A DNA stretch of 64,000 nt from Bacillota bacterium (GTDB lineage: Bacteria; Bacillota; Clostridia; Lachnospirales; Lachnospiraceae), in assembly GCA_023437715.1 (NCBI GenBank), contig JAEZFK010000083.1:1-64000 (forward strand), written 5' to 3'. Below the pieces are notes generated by a model. It made no database searches. It saw nothing but the letters and a program-made list of their open reading frames with translations, and was not told where the DNA came from. A program made the translations under genes and the position numbers. Below are positions 15,197 through 23,340 of this stretch, one piece after another. How positions within the stretch are numbered: position 1 is the first letter of the stretch; each line of letters begins with the position of its first letter.

Positions 15197-15409
15197 ATGA
15201 CAGAGAAAGAAAAACTGGAAAGCGTAATCGGAGACGTGTACGTGGATACCCATGAATTGGAGAAAGAATTAAAGAAGAAGCTGGATGCCTATGAGGTTTA
15301 CTGCGAGGGGAAGAAAGTGTTTGTACTGTTTGAGCGGCGGGGAGAAGAGTATGAACTGGAGCTGGATGTGAAGGATAAGTATTATCATGTTGTTGCGGTG
15401 AAAAAGTGA
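15197..15409 (+). CDS. Small charged protein, last gene of the nif operon
   Basis: 70-residue protein of unknown function, rich in Lys and Glu. The first half (LESVIGDVYVDTHELEKELKKKLDAYEVY) is predicted helical, followed by a three-strand stretch (KKVFVLFERRGEEYELELDVKDKYYHVVAVKK). There are no cysteines apart from one at about 36. A strong AGGAGG at 15183-15188 supports the start, and the terminator hairpin at 15439-15470 follows, so it closes the operon. It could be a small protein-binding adaptor; nothing more can be said. Confidence 0.72.
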   Translation: MTEKEKLESVIGDVYVDTHELEKELKKKLDAYEVYCEGKKVFVLFERRGEEYELELDVKDKYYHVVAVKK

Positions 15410-15438
15410 AGCCATGACAGCGGCCTCTTCACCGGCTG

Positions 15439-15470
15439 CCAGGATGAAATTCAAAAAGATTTCATCCTGG
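15439..15470. terminator. Terminator-like hairpin between nif operon and convergent gntR
   Basis: A perfect 12-bp stem (15439-15450 with 15459-15470) with an 8-base loop lies 30 bases after the last nif gene and 10 bases after the end of the convergent gntR gene. The T content after it is modest on both strands, but placement suggests a shared bidirectional terminator. Confidence 0.6.
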
Positions 15471-15479
15471 CGGACTTTG

Positions 15480-16196
15480 TCAGGCTCTTCCTTGCAGATA
15501 CACGCTATATTCATATTTGTCGGCAATGAGTTTGATTATGGCATATTCAAATGGGCCTTGCTCAATATAAGTGATTCTGCGGCTTTTGAGAAGAGGTGTT
15601 CCAAAAGGAACCCTGAGAATCTGCGATTCTGTAAAATCAGCGGCGACTGCGGTGATACGCTCCGTGGCATCTTTTAGAATAATATTATACTTGTCCTCAA
15701 GGAATGCATAGAGGCTTGAAAAGGTATTCGTATATTTGTCCAGGTTTGGTACGAAATTTTCGCGGATATAGTTTGTCATGATTGCAATAGGCAGACCATC
15801 TGCATACTGGACTCTTTGGATTTTAAATACAATTTCTCCTACTTCTAATTCCAGTGCAGCGGCAACTTCTTCATTGGCAGGAGTCCGCTCAATAACCATT
15901 CCCTGAGTCGTTACATGATAACCTTTGGCTTTCAAGGTCTCAGTAGTGGAGGATATTTGATTTAAACGCTGTGTGGTTGAAATATCCAGTACTTCTGTGC
16001 CTCTGCCCTGGCGGACTTTAAGATATCCATCGCCAACCAGAAGGCTGATTGATTTTCGCACAGTTGTGCGGCTTACGGAATATAATGCTTCCAGCTCGGA
16101 CTCAGTGGGAAGAAGATCCCCCGGCTTGTAAATTCCGTTTTTTATGTCATCTTTAATTTGTGTATATACTTTGCGATAGGATGGAATTGTTCCCAT
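15480..16196 (-). CDS. GntR/HutC-family transcriptional regulator (UTRA domain)
   Basis: 238-residue regulator with an N-terminal winged helix (about 8-75; YTQIKDDIKNGIYKPGDLLPTESELEALYSVSRTTVRKSISLLVGDGYLKVRQGRG) and a C-terminal UTRA ligand-binding domain (about 95-232; EVGEIVFKIQRVQYADGLPIAIMTNYI). UTRA regulators sense phosphosugars and similar metabolites. It has its own promoter with an overlapping operator-like repeat (16236-16253), and the same sequence recurs at the divergent kinase and aldolase promoters (19751-19768, 19882-19899). It is therefore the probable local repressor, acting on itself and on the catabolic genes of 16354-23229. Confidence 0.92.
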   Translation of the reverse strand: MGTIPSYRKVYTQIKDDIKNGIYKPGDLLPTESELEALYSVSRTTVRKSISLLVGDGYLKVRQGRGTEVLDISTTQRLNQISSTTETLKAKGYHVTTQGMVIERTPANEEVAAALELEVGEIVFKIQRVQYADGLPIAIMTNYIRENFVPNLDKYTNTFSSLYAFLEDKYNIILKDATERITAVAADFTESQILRVPFGTPLLKSRRITYIEQGPFEYAIIKLIADKYEYSVYLQGRA

Positions 16197-16235
16197 AAAG
16201 CCTCCTGCTATTCATAATAACATTATTAATATAAT

Positions 16236-16286
16236 TTAAACATCTTTATGTTTAATAGTATAGCAGTGAGGAACGCTGCTTGTCAA
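16236..16286 (-). promoter_or_regulatory. gntR promoter with operator-like repeat
   Basis: On the minus strand TTGACA (complement of 16281-16286) and TATACT (complement of 16257-16262) are 18 bases apart, with TGC before the -10 box. Just downstream lies the inverted repeat TTAAACAT-N4-ATGTTTAA (16236-16255), read as AAACATAAAGATGTTTAA on this strand. It matches the operator at the kinase promoter at 14 of 18 positions. This points to autoregulation. Confidence 0.68.
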
Positions 16287-16302
16287 TCATGAACACAGGC
16301 AG

Positions 16303-16336
16303 AAAACCTCTCGAAAGTTTTTGATCGAGAGGTTTT
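16303..16336 (-). terminator. Terminator after the DUF1097 gene
   Basis: AAAACCTCTCGA (16303-16314) and TCGAGAGGTTTT (16325-16336) form a perfect 12-bp stem with A/T flanks that supply a T-run in either direction. It lies 18 bases past the stop of the minus-strand membrane-protein gene and separates that operon from gntR. Confidence 0.78.
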
Positions 16337-16353
16337 TAGTAAACATATGTATA

Positions 16354-16896
16354 TTATTCACTGACGGCATCTGTGGAAGACTGAAACTTCCTGATGATAG
16401 TAACAGTCAGATATCCGGCCATCAAACCAAAGATAGCATAGACAAGTTCACCGATACCGACTATCAGGAATCCCTTTTCTGAAACAGCGGGTATTCCCAT
16501 AAGTCCGAAAAATGTGGCGGCTCCAAGATAAACGGAGGGTACGCGGTTTCCAAATGGCAGGCGTTCCGCCAGGCACATTAGAATAACACCGACAACAACT
16601 GCAAGAGGTAATGCGATATAAGCAGTATTCATGCCGGTAAATGAGAATAGGTCACTGCAGATAAATATTATTACTGCACAGATAATTCCAACCACGAAGC
16701 TTAGCCATGAAATAACGGCGTCTTTTGGTGTACCGCCAGAGAAAAAATAACAGGACCAGGCGATGAAAGTAACAAAGGTTAAGCTGGCATCGTTTGAGAT
16801 AAATCCAGATGATTGCAGGAAATTAGTTATCAGCATGATAAATCCAGCCAGAATACCTATGATTATGGAAGATACAAACAGTTTTTTAAAGCTCAC
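16354..16896 (-). CDS. DUF1097 family membrane protein
   Basis: 180-residue integral membrane protein with about five or six hydrophobic segments, related to the DUF1097 family (Escherichia coli YcdZ). The segment LTFVTFIAWSCYFFSGGTPKDAVISWLSFVVGIICAVII resembles the family core. The molecular function of DUF1097 is not established. It is the last gene of the kinase-oxidoreductase operon, and no conventional transporter is seen in this locus, so a transport role for the substrate of the pathway is a reasonable inference. The last residues (KFQSSTDAVSE) are cytoplasmic-looking. Start ATG 16896 follows AGGAGGTAATTATC on its strand. Confidence 0.8.
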   Translation of the reverse strand: MSFKKLFVSSIIIGILAGFIMLITNFLQSSGFISNDASLTFVTFIAWSCYFFSGGTPKDAVISWLSFVVGIICAVIIFICSDLFSFTGMNTAYIALPLAVVVGVILMCLAERLPFGNRVPSVYLGAATFFGLMGIPAVSEKGFLIVGIGELVYAIFGLMAGYLTVTIIRKFQSSTDAVSE

Positions 16897-16927
16897 GATA
16901 ATTACCTCCTCCAGGTTTATAGTGATA

Positions 16928-18169
16928 TCAGGTATGATTCTGTTTTAACTTGCCCAGTTCTTTTCTTGTTTCAACCAGGACTTGTGTATAGAATGGATTA
17001 TACGTGGCACATCCAATCTTTCTTTGCTGAATCAACAGCTCAAGACAATTATCGCACAATGTGCAGAACTTGATTTCATCTTCACGGCCGTCTTCCAGTT
17101 TTAAAGGCAATAATGGATCTGCAAGAGACTGTCTGCCAAGAGCAATCATATCCACGACACCATTTTCAATATTCCTTGCGCCTGCCTTGAACATGGTATT
17201 TTCTTTTGGATCACAAGCCTGTAATCCTTTGTTGCCATTTCCCCAAACTGAGTAATTTGACCCAATGATCACCGTTTCCGCTTTTACGGCATCCTTTAAT
17301 GCTTTCTGGAATGTGGGATGCAGGTAAGCAATGTAAGGATGTACCCGGTCTGCCTGTGTAAGGCTTATGGTGATGGAAGGACTGCCCGCAGACTCTACAA
17401 AATAATGGGCTCCCCTTTCTTCCAAGCCCTTTACCAACGCAATCGGTTCGGTTAGGTCAATGATAGGAGAGTCTGGGCCATCCGTTCCGAAGCCACCGGG
17501 AAATCCTTCCCAGACAGAAATTTTTGAACCAATTAAAAAGTTTTTGTCATTCACTTCTCTTGAGATACGTTCCACAACATCAAAGGCAAAACGGCTGCGG
17601 TTTTCCCAACTGCCGCCATATTTCCACTTTCTCGAATTGTGGGGCCGCAGGATTTGAGAACCCAGATATCCGTGGCAGAATTTTAAATCAATCCCATCTG
17701 CACCTGCATCATGGGCAATCTTTGCTGCCAGTACAAAATCATCAATGATTTTTTCTACATCCTCCTCTGTGAGCAGGTCACCGCCATAGCCATAAAGCGG
17801 GTTTACAGTTACTCGGCGGGAAAATTTTGGATTGCTTAACTCGCCGGAATGGGTTAACTGGAATATGAAGAGCGGATCGGGATTAATTGCCTTTAAGTGC
17901 TGAACAAACTTTTTTAGCGGTTGTGCATTTTCTGTCATGATCATCAGCTGATCATCACGGCTGCGGGATTCTCTTGTAATGGAGACTGCTTCAAGCGTAA
18001 TCATACCGGCATCCCCCTTGAACAAATTTTCATAGCGCCGATAGGTCAATTCGCTTGGATTTCCTTTTTCATCTGCATCACAGCATTCCATAGCCTGAAT
18101 GAAAAAACGGTTCTTACATTGAAAGTTTCCGATTTTAATCGGGGATAACAGTGTTTGTTTGTAATCCAT
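16928..18169 (-). CDS. Old yellow enzyme-type flavin oxidoreductase with Fe-S cysteines
   Basis: 413-residue FMN-binding TIM barrel of the NADH:flavin oxidoreductase/old yellow enzyme family. Visible: the N-terminal LLSPIKIGNFQCKNRFFIQAM (FMN-site strand), QLTHSGE, GADGIDLKFCHGYLGSQILRPHNSRKWKYGGSWENRSRF (substrate and FMN binding) and IALGRQSLADP. Near the C-terminus CTLCDNCLELLIQQRKIGC gives four cysteines in the C-x2-C-x2-C-x11-C pattern that binds a [4Fe-4S] cluster in the 2,4-dienoyl-CoA reductase subgroup. The second FAD/NAD domain of that subgroup is absent, so electrons must come from elsewhere. Operon: 30 bases after the kinase gene. Substrate unknown. Confidence 0.85.
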   Translation of the reverse strand: MDYKQTLLSPIKIGNFQCKNRFFIQAMECCDADEKGNPSELTYRRYENLFKGDAGMITLEAVSITRESRSRDDQLMIMTENAQPLKKFVQHLKAINPDPLFIFQLTHSGELSNPKFSRRVTVNPLYGYGGDLLTEEDVEKIIDDFVLAAKIAHDAGADGIDLKFCHGYLGSQILRPHNSRKWKYGGSWENRSRFAFDVVERISREVNDKNFLIGSKISVWEGFPGGFGTDGPDSPIIDLTEPIALVKGLEERGAHYFVESAGSPSITISLTQADRVHPYIAYLHPTFQKALKDAVKAETVIIGSNYSVWGNGNKGLQACDPKENTMFKAGARNIENGVVDMIALGRQSLADPLLPLKLEDGREDEIKFCTLCDNCLELLIQQRKIGCATYNPFYTQVLVETRKELGKLKQNHT

Positions 18170-18199
18170 AAGTTCCTCCTGTGTTTTTTTTATTGTGTA

Positions 18200-19714
18200 T
18201 TAAAATGCAGAGTGCATATAATCACCGAGTTCGGATAGTACATCAGCCGCATGCTTGAAAAGAGGGAGCATGGATTGATAAAACGAAACATTTTGTTCAT
18301 CTGGCTTGTATTCGGATTCCACATGGTGAAGATTGAGGATAGGAGAATAATCCTGCCAGATGCCAACGGCTCTGGCCGCAATGGCAGCAGCGCCAAGGGA
18401 CGCGGCATCCTGATCGATATTAGTCTTACGTATTCTGACGTTGAAAATATCTGCAAAAAGCTGAAGCCAAAATGGACTTTTGCTTCCTCCTCCGCAAATC
18501 AAAAGTTCATTTTCAAGGTATGTGTGCTCTTTCATAAAATCATAGGAACATTTCAGATTAAGAGTAATTCCTTCCAGTGCGGCACGGAGCATATCCTCAC
18601 GTTTCGTCCCCAGATGCAGTCCCAGATAAGCTCCGCGGATATTGGTGCTCTTGTCCTGGGAGGTGCCTCCGGCGAGGCTTGGATTAAACAGAATGCCATT
18701 TGCACCCGGAGGGGCAAGAGAGGCTTCTCTGCACATAAGGTCATAAGCATTTTCCTGGTCCTTAAAGTCATGGCACAGAGTATCTTTTGCCCAACGATAG
18801 GAATTGCCTCCGGAAAATATGGAGAATGCAGAAGTAAACATCTTCTCTTCAATATGTGCAAATACATAAGGCTTTTTTTTCAAATCCAGCACAGGTTCCT
18901 TCGAATTTACAGGAATCCAGCTGGAGGAACCGAGTGAAACATAAACCTTTCCTTCCTCATGTCCTACGGCGCCCAGCGCCATGCAGGAATTGTCCACGCC
19001 TCCGCAGGTGACCGGGACCCCTGGCATTAGTCCAAGTTTTTCGGCGGCATCTGCTGTAAGGTGCCCCGCAATGCTATGTGAAGGAATGATATCAGGAAAA
19101 AGATGGTCAGGCAGCCCGGCAGCCTGAAGGTAAGCCGGTTCCAAAGCTCTCTTTTTTAAGTTATAGGCTCCCGTACCGGAGGCGTAGGAATAGTCTGTGT
19201 ATATCATCCCGGTCATTCTATAATTAATATAATCCTTAGAGCCGAGAACCTTATATATTCTGCAAAACACTTCGGGGCTGTGCTTTCTCAGCCACATCAG
19301 CTTGAAAATCGGATAGCAGGCAGCCGGAAAGCCATTGCCCGTTGCCAAATACCAATCATCCGGATTAACGGCAGTGAAAAATTCTCGTACCTCCCGAGCA
19401 GCCCTGGTATCTGACCAGATGGGGACACAGTCTGAAAGATCGTTACCTTTATCATCAATCGGTACAGCAACCAAGCTATGGCCGGATAAAGAAAGGCACT
19501 TCACTTCGTCTGGAGATACCAAAGCCTTCTGCATTAAAGCACGGGTGCTTTGAATGATACATTCCCACCATTCAGAAGGCTTTTGTTCATGCTGATTTTG
19601 AGATGGATAATATGTTTTATATTCAAAAAACGCTTTAGCTAAAGTGTTTAGCTTTTCATCATATAAAGAAGCCTTGACTCCGCCGGTTCCTAAATCATAT
19701 GCAATTATTTTCAT
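18200..19714 (-). CDS. FGGY-family carbohydrate kinase (xylulokinase-like)
   Basis: 504-residue sugar kinase with the actin-like ATPase fold. It starts MKIIAYDLGTGGVKASLYDEK (phosphate 1 motif). It contains WSDTRAAREVREF, the central GGVDNSCMALGAVGHEEGKVYVSLGSSSW (adenosine/phosphate 2 region) and the C-terminal LLICGGGSKSPFWLQLFADIFNVRI signature, followed by DAASLGAAAIAA. The family phosphorylates pentuloses, polyols and related sugars; xylulokinase is the nearest-looking member but the substrate cannot be decided. It heads the minus-strand operon under a consensus promoter with an operator in its spacer and is divergent from the deoC-like gene. Confidence 0.9.
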   Translation of the reverse strand: MKIIAYDLGTGGVKASLYDEKLNTLAKAFFEYKTYYPSQNQHEQKPSEWWECIIQSTRALMQKALVSPDEVKCLSLSGHSLVAVPIDDKGNDLSDCVPIWSDTRAAREVREFFTAVNPDDWYLATGNGFPAACYPIFKLMWLRKHSPEVFCRIYKVLGSKDYINYRMTGMIYTDYSYASGTGAYNLKKRALEPAYLQAAGLPDHLFPDIIPSHSIAGHLTADAAEKLGLMPGVPVTCGGVDNSCMALGAVGHEEGKVYVSLGSSSWIPVNSKEPVLDLKKKPYVFAHIEEKMFTSAFSIFSGGNSYRWAKDTLCHDFKDQENAYDLMCREASLAPPGANGILFNPSLAGGTSQDKSTNIRGAYLGLHLGTKREDMLRAALEGITLNLKCSYDFMKEHTYLENELLICGGGSKSPFWLQLFADIFNVRIRKTNIDQDAASLGAAAIAARAVGIWQDYSPILNLHHVESEYKPDEQNVSFYQSMLPLFKHAADVLSELGDYMHSAF

Positions 19715-19745
19715 GGTTTTTCTCCGTTCCTGTTTTCTTTATGCC

Positions 19746-19774
19746 ATTATATAAACATAATTATCTTTTGTCAA
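19746..19774 (-). promoter_or_regulatory. Kinase-operon promoter with GntR-type operator in the spacer
   Basis: On the minus strand a perfect TTGACA (complement of 19769-19774) and TATAAT (complement of 19746-19751) are separated by exactly 17 bases. The spacer plus one base is the operator-like word AAAGATAATTATGTTTAT (complement of 19751-19768). Repressor binding here would directly block RNA polymerase. Confidence 0.8.
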
Positions 19775-19881
19775 TAGAAAATATAAGAAATGTGAGTATT
19801 ATAGCAAAAAATAACGATTGTTTGTGAAAAATATACATAATATCTGGTTTTTTTACAGCAATATTACTAACTAAGAAAAAT

Positions 19882-19926
19882 AAAGATAATTATGTATTGA
19901 CACATTGTTTGATTCTGTGCTATAGT
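19882..19926 (+). promoter_or_regulatory. deoC-operon promoter with upstream GntR-type operator
   Basis: TTGACA at 19897-19902 and TATAGT at 19921-19926 (18-base spacer, extended TGC before the -10) form the promoter. AAAGATAATTATG at 19882-19894 lies directly upstream and is the exact 13-base inverted copy of the word in the divergent promoter (19756-19768). Confidence 0.75.
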
Positions 19927-19975
19927 TTGAACACAAAAGTAATTACATTTTAAAGATAAGCATGGAGGTAAAGGA

Positions 19976-20716
19976 ATGTATGATTCAGAAACTGATTTGA
20001 GTAAAATTGGCAGAATTATGGATGTCAGCGCGGTACGTACTGATGTTATAATGGAAGAGATAAATCAAATGATTTCCATTGTAAAAAGTTTTCACTGCGT
20101 CTGTGCAAGTCCCATGCCATGGGCTACCAGATACACACTGGAGCAACTAAAGGACACTCCGGATACTGTCGTTACCGGGGTAGTCGGATTTCCGGCAGGA
20201 GCTGAGACTACATTTATTAAGGTGGCGACAGCAAAGGAGATGATATCTCTGGGCTGCAGAGAGCTGGATATGGTCATCAATGTAAGTGCCCTGAAATCCG
20301 GACAATACCAGTTTGTAGAGCGGGATATTGAAGCAGTCGTGAATGCTGCTAACGGAGTTCCGGTCAAAGCGATATTGGAAATTTGTTATCTTACAGATGA
20401 TGAAATTAAAAGGGCCAGCGAAATCGGTGTGAAAGCCGGGGCGACATTTATTAAAACCGGTACCGGTTGGGGACAAAAACCGACCACTGTAGATACCATT
20501 AAACTGATACGTACAACCATCGGATCGGCTGCGAAAATTAAGGCTGCCGGCGGAGTGAGAGATCTGGATACTTTACTGGCCATGAAAGCTGCAGGATGTG
20601 ACAGGTTTGGAATTGGAGTGCGCTCTGCTCTTGCAATATTAAAGGATGCCTATACTCGAGCGGCAATTCCGATACCTGAGTTAGCAGAAATAGTAAATGA
20701 AAACGATACCTATTAA
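19976..20716 (+). CDS. Deoxyribose-phosphate aldolase family protein (DeoC-like)
   Basis: 246-residue class I aldolase of the DeoC family, a TIM barrel that cleaves 2-deoxyribose 5-phosphate or related phosphosugars through a Schiff base. The active-site set is complete: ELDMVINVSALKSG (acidic residue), FIKTGTGWG (Schiff-base Lys, compare VKTSTGF) and KIKAAGGVR (second Lys, compare VKASGGIR). Cys44-containing FHCVCASPMPW near the substrate entry also fits. Start at 19976 is supported by GGAGGTAAAGG. First gene of the plus-strand operon under the GntR operator. With a kinase encoded divergently, a kinase-aldolase pathway is implied; the sugar need not be deoxyribose. Confidence 0.88.
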   Translation: MYDSETDLSKIGRIMDVSAVRTDVIMEEINQMISIVKSFHCVCASPMPWATRYTLEQLKDTPDTVVTGVVGFPAGAETTFIKVATAKEMISLGCRELDMVINVSALKSGQYQFVERDIEAVVNAANGVPVKAILEICYLTDDEIKRASEIGVKAGATFIKTGTGWGQKPTTVDTIKLIRTTIGSAAKIKAAGGVRDLDTLLAMKAAGCDRFGIGVRSALAILKDAYTRAAIPIPELAEIVNENDTY

Positions 20717-20729
20717 AAGGAGAAAAAAG

Positions 20730-21704
20730 ATGAAAGTTGGTTTTTGTACGGTTAATTATTCAGATTGGAAATTGGAAGATGTGGTGAAGATGGCGGCTTC
20801 CAAGGGCTATGAGGCAGTAGAGATTCCAAGCTATACGGATAATGGGCAGCTGGATCCGGATGATGTGTTAAAGGGAGAGAATGCAAAAAAGCTGAAAGCG
20901 ATGGTTGAATCCAATGGCTTATTCATCTCCGGAATCAGCAACCATGCAGATTCCATGGCTATGCTGTGTGAAGGAAAAGAGGTAGAGCATATCTGTAAGG
21001 GCACTCCAAAGGAACAGCATGAATTCGCGGCAAACAGCCTAATCCGGAGTGCACAGATAGCCAATGCTTTAGAAGTCCCTGTTGTAGTCGGCTTTACAGG
21101 AATTCAAAATATGGGACATTTTAACGTATTTCCCAACGCGAGAGGGTGGGAAGAGGAAGAAAAGAATTTTATAGAGCGTTTTATGCCTGTACTTGAGCGC
21201 TATCAGGAATATGGCGTTAAGCTGGCGATTGAACCTCACCCCAATAATGTTATTTATGATCTGTATAGTGCAAAGAGAGCTGTCGAATTAGTAGATAATC
21301 ATCCCTGCTTTGGTATTAATATGGATCCAGCCAATCTCCTATACACGGGAATCAGTGTGGAAGCCTTTGTTGATGAATTAAAAGATCGTATTTTTTCAGT
21401 GCATGCCAAAGATACCCAGATCCTGAAGCATAACCTTTCCAGGGGCGGCTACTGGCAATTTCAGGGCGATTGGGCCAATCTTAACCGGGCATTTCGTTTC
21501 CGCATTCCGGGCTGGGGAAGTGTTGACTGGAAAAGCCTGATTACAGAATTGTATCTGGCGGGCTATGATGGAGTATTTAGCTATGAGCACGAGGATGTAA
21601 CTATGTCTAGGGCAGATGGAGTAGATAAGACAATTGACTTTTTAAAACCACTTATGATTCATGCTCCGTACGAGGGCCGTAACGATAAATTATTTACCAG
21701 ATAG
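20730..21704 (+). CDS. Sugar phosphate isomerase/epimerase (AP-endonuclease 2-like TIM barrel)
   Basis: 324-residue TIM-barrel protein of the xylose isomerase-like/IolE superfamily. Metal-binding residues are seen in LAIEPHPNNVIYDLYSAKRAVELVD, GINMDPANLLYTG, VHAKDTQ and the final YDGVFSYEHED. These enzymes isomerise, epimerise or dehydrate sugars and polyols. ATG 20730 (MKVGFCTVNYSDW) is chosen: AAAGGAG is 7 bases upstream, whereas the longer frame from 20697 overlaps the aldolase gene without a site. Fits an operon converting one sugar to the aldolase substrate. Exact reaction not inferable. Confidence 0.85.
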   Translation: MKVGFCTVNYSDWKLEDVVKMAASKGYEAVEIPSYTDNGQLDPDDVLKGENAKKLKAMVESNGLFISGISNHADSMAMLCEGKEVEHICKGTPKEQHEFAANSLIRSAQIANALEVPVVVGFTGIQNMGHFNVFPNARGWEEEEKNFIERFMPVLERYQEYGVKLAIEPHPNNVIYDLYSAKRAVELVDNHPCFGINMDPANLLYTGISVEAFVDELKDRIFSVHAKDTQILKHNLSRGGYWQFQGDWANLNRAFRFRIPGWGSVDWKSLITELYLAGYDGVFSYEHEDVTMSRADGVDKTIDFLKPLMIHAPYEGRNDKLFTR

Positions 21705-21722
21705 AGAAAGAGGTGCTTTTAT

Positions 21723-22796
21723 ATGAGTAAGATGATGCGGGCTCAGGTAATTACAGAACCATATAAGATGGAATTGCAAAATGTTCCTATACCGGAAATT
21801 AATGATGACGAAGTTCTGATAAAGATCCGGTATTGCGGCATCTGTGGATCGGACTGGAGTATTTACACCGGAAAGTATGTTCCGGAAAAGCTTCCCATGG
21901 TTGTCGGCCATGAATTTTTTGGAACAGTGGCCGAAGTGGGAAAAAATGCAAAGGGGATTGAGGTAGGAGAAAGGGTCAGCGCAGATATTGTAATCAATTG
22001 CGGAACATGCTATTTCTGCCGTCGGGGAGATGGCCTTCTGTGTGAAAGTTTTGAGCAGATCGGAATCAGTACGAAGCATACCTCAGGCGGGTTCTCAGAA
22101 TATGTTAAGGTTCCGTGGAAAAATATTTATAAGGTTCCGGATGAAATTGACGACTATAGAGCCTCCTTTATAGAGCCACTGACAGTGACCTTGCAGGCTT
22201 CGAAGAAAATGGACAGTAAGATTGCTTCCAGTGTGGTTATAATCGGGGCCGGACTTGGCGTAATCCACGGTGCTATGGCAAAGCTAAGAGGAGCGGCTCC
22301 TGTTATCGTCATTGACGGCAATAAGGAACGATTGAAAATGGCGAAGGAGTTGTGCGCAGATTATGTCATAGATTTTACAGAAACACCGGATACTGTAGCA
22401 GAGGTCATGAAATTGACCGATGGCATCGGAGCGGACTATGTGATCGAGTCGGTAGGAAGTCCTAAAACCTATGAGCAGGCCTTTCAGATGATCCGCCGCG
22501 GTGGAAAAGTTGAGGCATTTGGAATTTGTAAAGAAACAGATAAGATGGAGATTTCTCCGTATCAGTTTGTGCTGCATGAGAAAAAGGTGTCGGGAAGCTG
22601 CGCAGGTATAGGGAATGACTGGGGAGATGCGATCCGCCTGCTTCAATATGGAAGAATCGATCCTCTGCCGTTAATTTCGATGATCGTACCGCTGGAAGAG
22701 CTGGAATCTGCATTAAAAGAATTGCAGGAGAATAAAAACCTGGTGAAAGTTTTAGTCAGCCCGATGATTCATGAACGGATAATCCTTCATGAATGA
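21723..22796 (+). CDS. Zinc-dependent medium-chain alcohol/polyol dehydrogenase
   Basis: 357-residue MDR-family dehydrogenase. Catalytic zinc ligands sit in RYCGICGSDW and VVGHEFFGTV. The structural zinc lobe is NCGTCYFCRRGDGLLCES (C-x2-C-x2-C-x7-C). The Rossmann fold shows VVIIGAGLGVIHGAMAK and the NAD-choosing acidic residue in VIVIDGNKERL, which suggests NAD over NADP. Members oxidise sorbitol, threonine, butanediol or other vicinal alcohols; a polyol or sugar substrate is likely from the operon. The stop overlaps the next gene by 8 bases. Confidence 0.9.
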   Translation: MSKMMRAQVITEPYKMELQNVPIPEINDDEVLIKIRYCGICGSDWSIYTGKYVPEKLPMVVGHEFFGTVAEVGKNAKGIEVGERVSADIVINCGTCYFCRRGDGLLCESFEQIGISTKHTSGGFSEYVKVPWKNIYKVPDEIDDYRASFIEPLTVTLQASKKMDSKIASSVVIIGAGLGVIHGAMAKLRGAAPVIVIDGNKERLKMAKELCADYVIDFTETPDTVAEVMKLTDGIGADYVIESVGSPKTYEQAFQMIRRGGKVEAFGICKETDKMEISPYQFVLHEKKVSGSCAGIGNDWGDAIRLLQYGRIDPLPLISMIVPLEELESALKELQENKNLVKVLVSPMIHERIILHE

Positions 22797-23229
22797 GACT
22801 ATGATAACAGGGATTGATCACTTCACCATAAATGTTCTTGATAAGGAAGCCTCTCTTTGGTTTTATGGAGTGTTTCTTGGGCTTCCGGAATTGGATATTA
22901 TTAATCTTAAGGATCAGGAAATCCGGTACTATGGGCTAACAAATAATTGCCGTCTGGAACTTATTGATTACGAAGAGGATAGCGAAAAGCATATATGTCA
23001 GATTTCTTCACCGACAGGGAGGAAAGACGTGGCTTCTTTACAGAGGGCAAAGGGGTGCTACCGACATATGGCATTGCTGACGGATCATTTGGATGAGTTC
23101 TACATAAAAGTCGTAAAATATGGAATCCCTGTAAGGATGGAGCCTATGATTATGAAAGAACTGGGGATTAAAGGAATTCTGATTGAGGACCCAAACGGAG
23201 TTGAGATTGAAATTGTTGAAAGGCTGTAA
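22789..23229 (+). CDS. VOC superfamily (glyoxalase/bleomycin resistance fold) protein
   Basis: 146-residue protein with two beta-alpha-beta-beta-beta units: GIDHFTINVLDKEASLWFYGVFLGLPELD at the start and YRHMALLTDHLDEFYIKVVKYGIPV followed by GILIEDPNGVEIEIVE at the end. Candidate metal ligands are His11, Glu near 52, His92 and Glu140. VOC proteins isomerise, epimerise or cleave small molecules. Two in-frame starts (22789, 22801) are possible; the first overlaps the dehydrogenase stop. It is the last gene before the terminator hairpin at 23341. Specific reaction unknown. Confidence 0.82.
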   Translation: MNETMITGIDHFTINVLDKEASLWFYGVFLGLPELDIINLKDQEIRYYGLTNNCRLELIDYEEDSEKHICQISSPTGRKDVASLQRAKGCYRHMALLTDHLDEFYIKVVKYGIPVRMEPMIMKELGIKGILIEDPNGVEIEIVERL

Positions 23230-23340
23230 GAGACTCTTTGGGCTGGTAGTGCTGGGCTATATTTAGGGTAAAAGGAAAGTACTCAGTTTCGATTATCAAT
23301 TTTTCAGGATTAAAGAACAACTTCTTTAATTGTGAAACTG

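Noticed and set aside
18251..18937. 228-codon frame opposite the FGGY kinase
   Set aside because: Antisense shadow of a conserved kinase, no start signal or family pattern.
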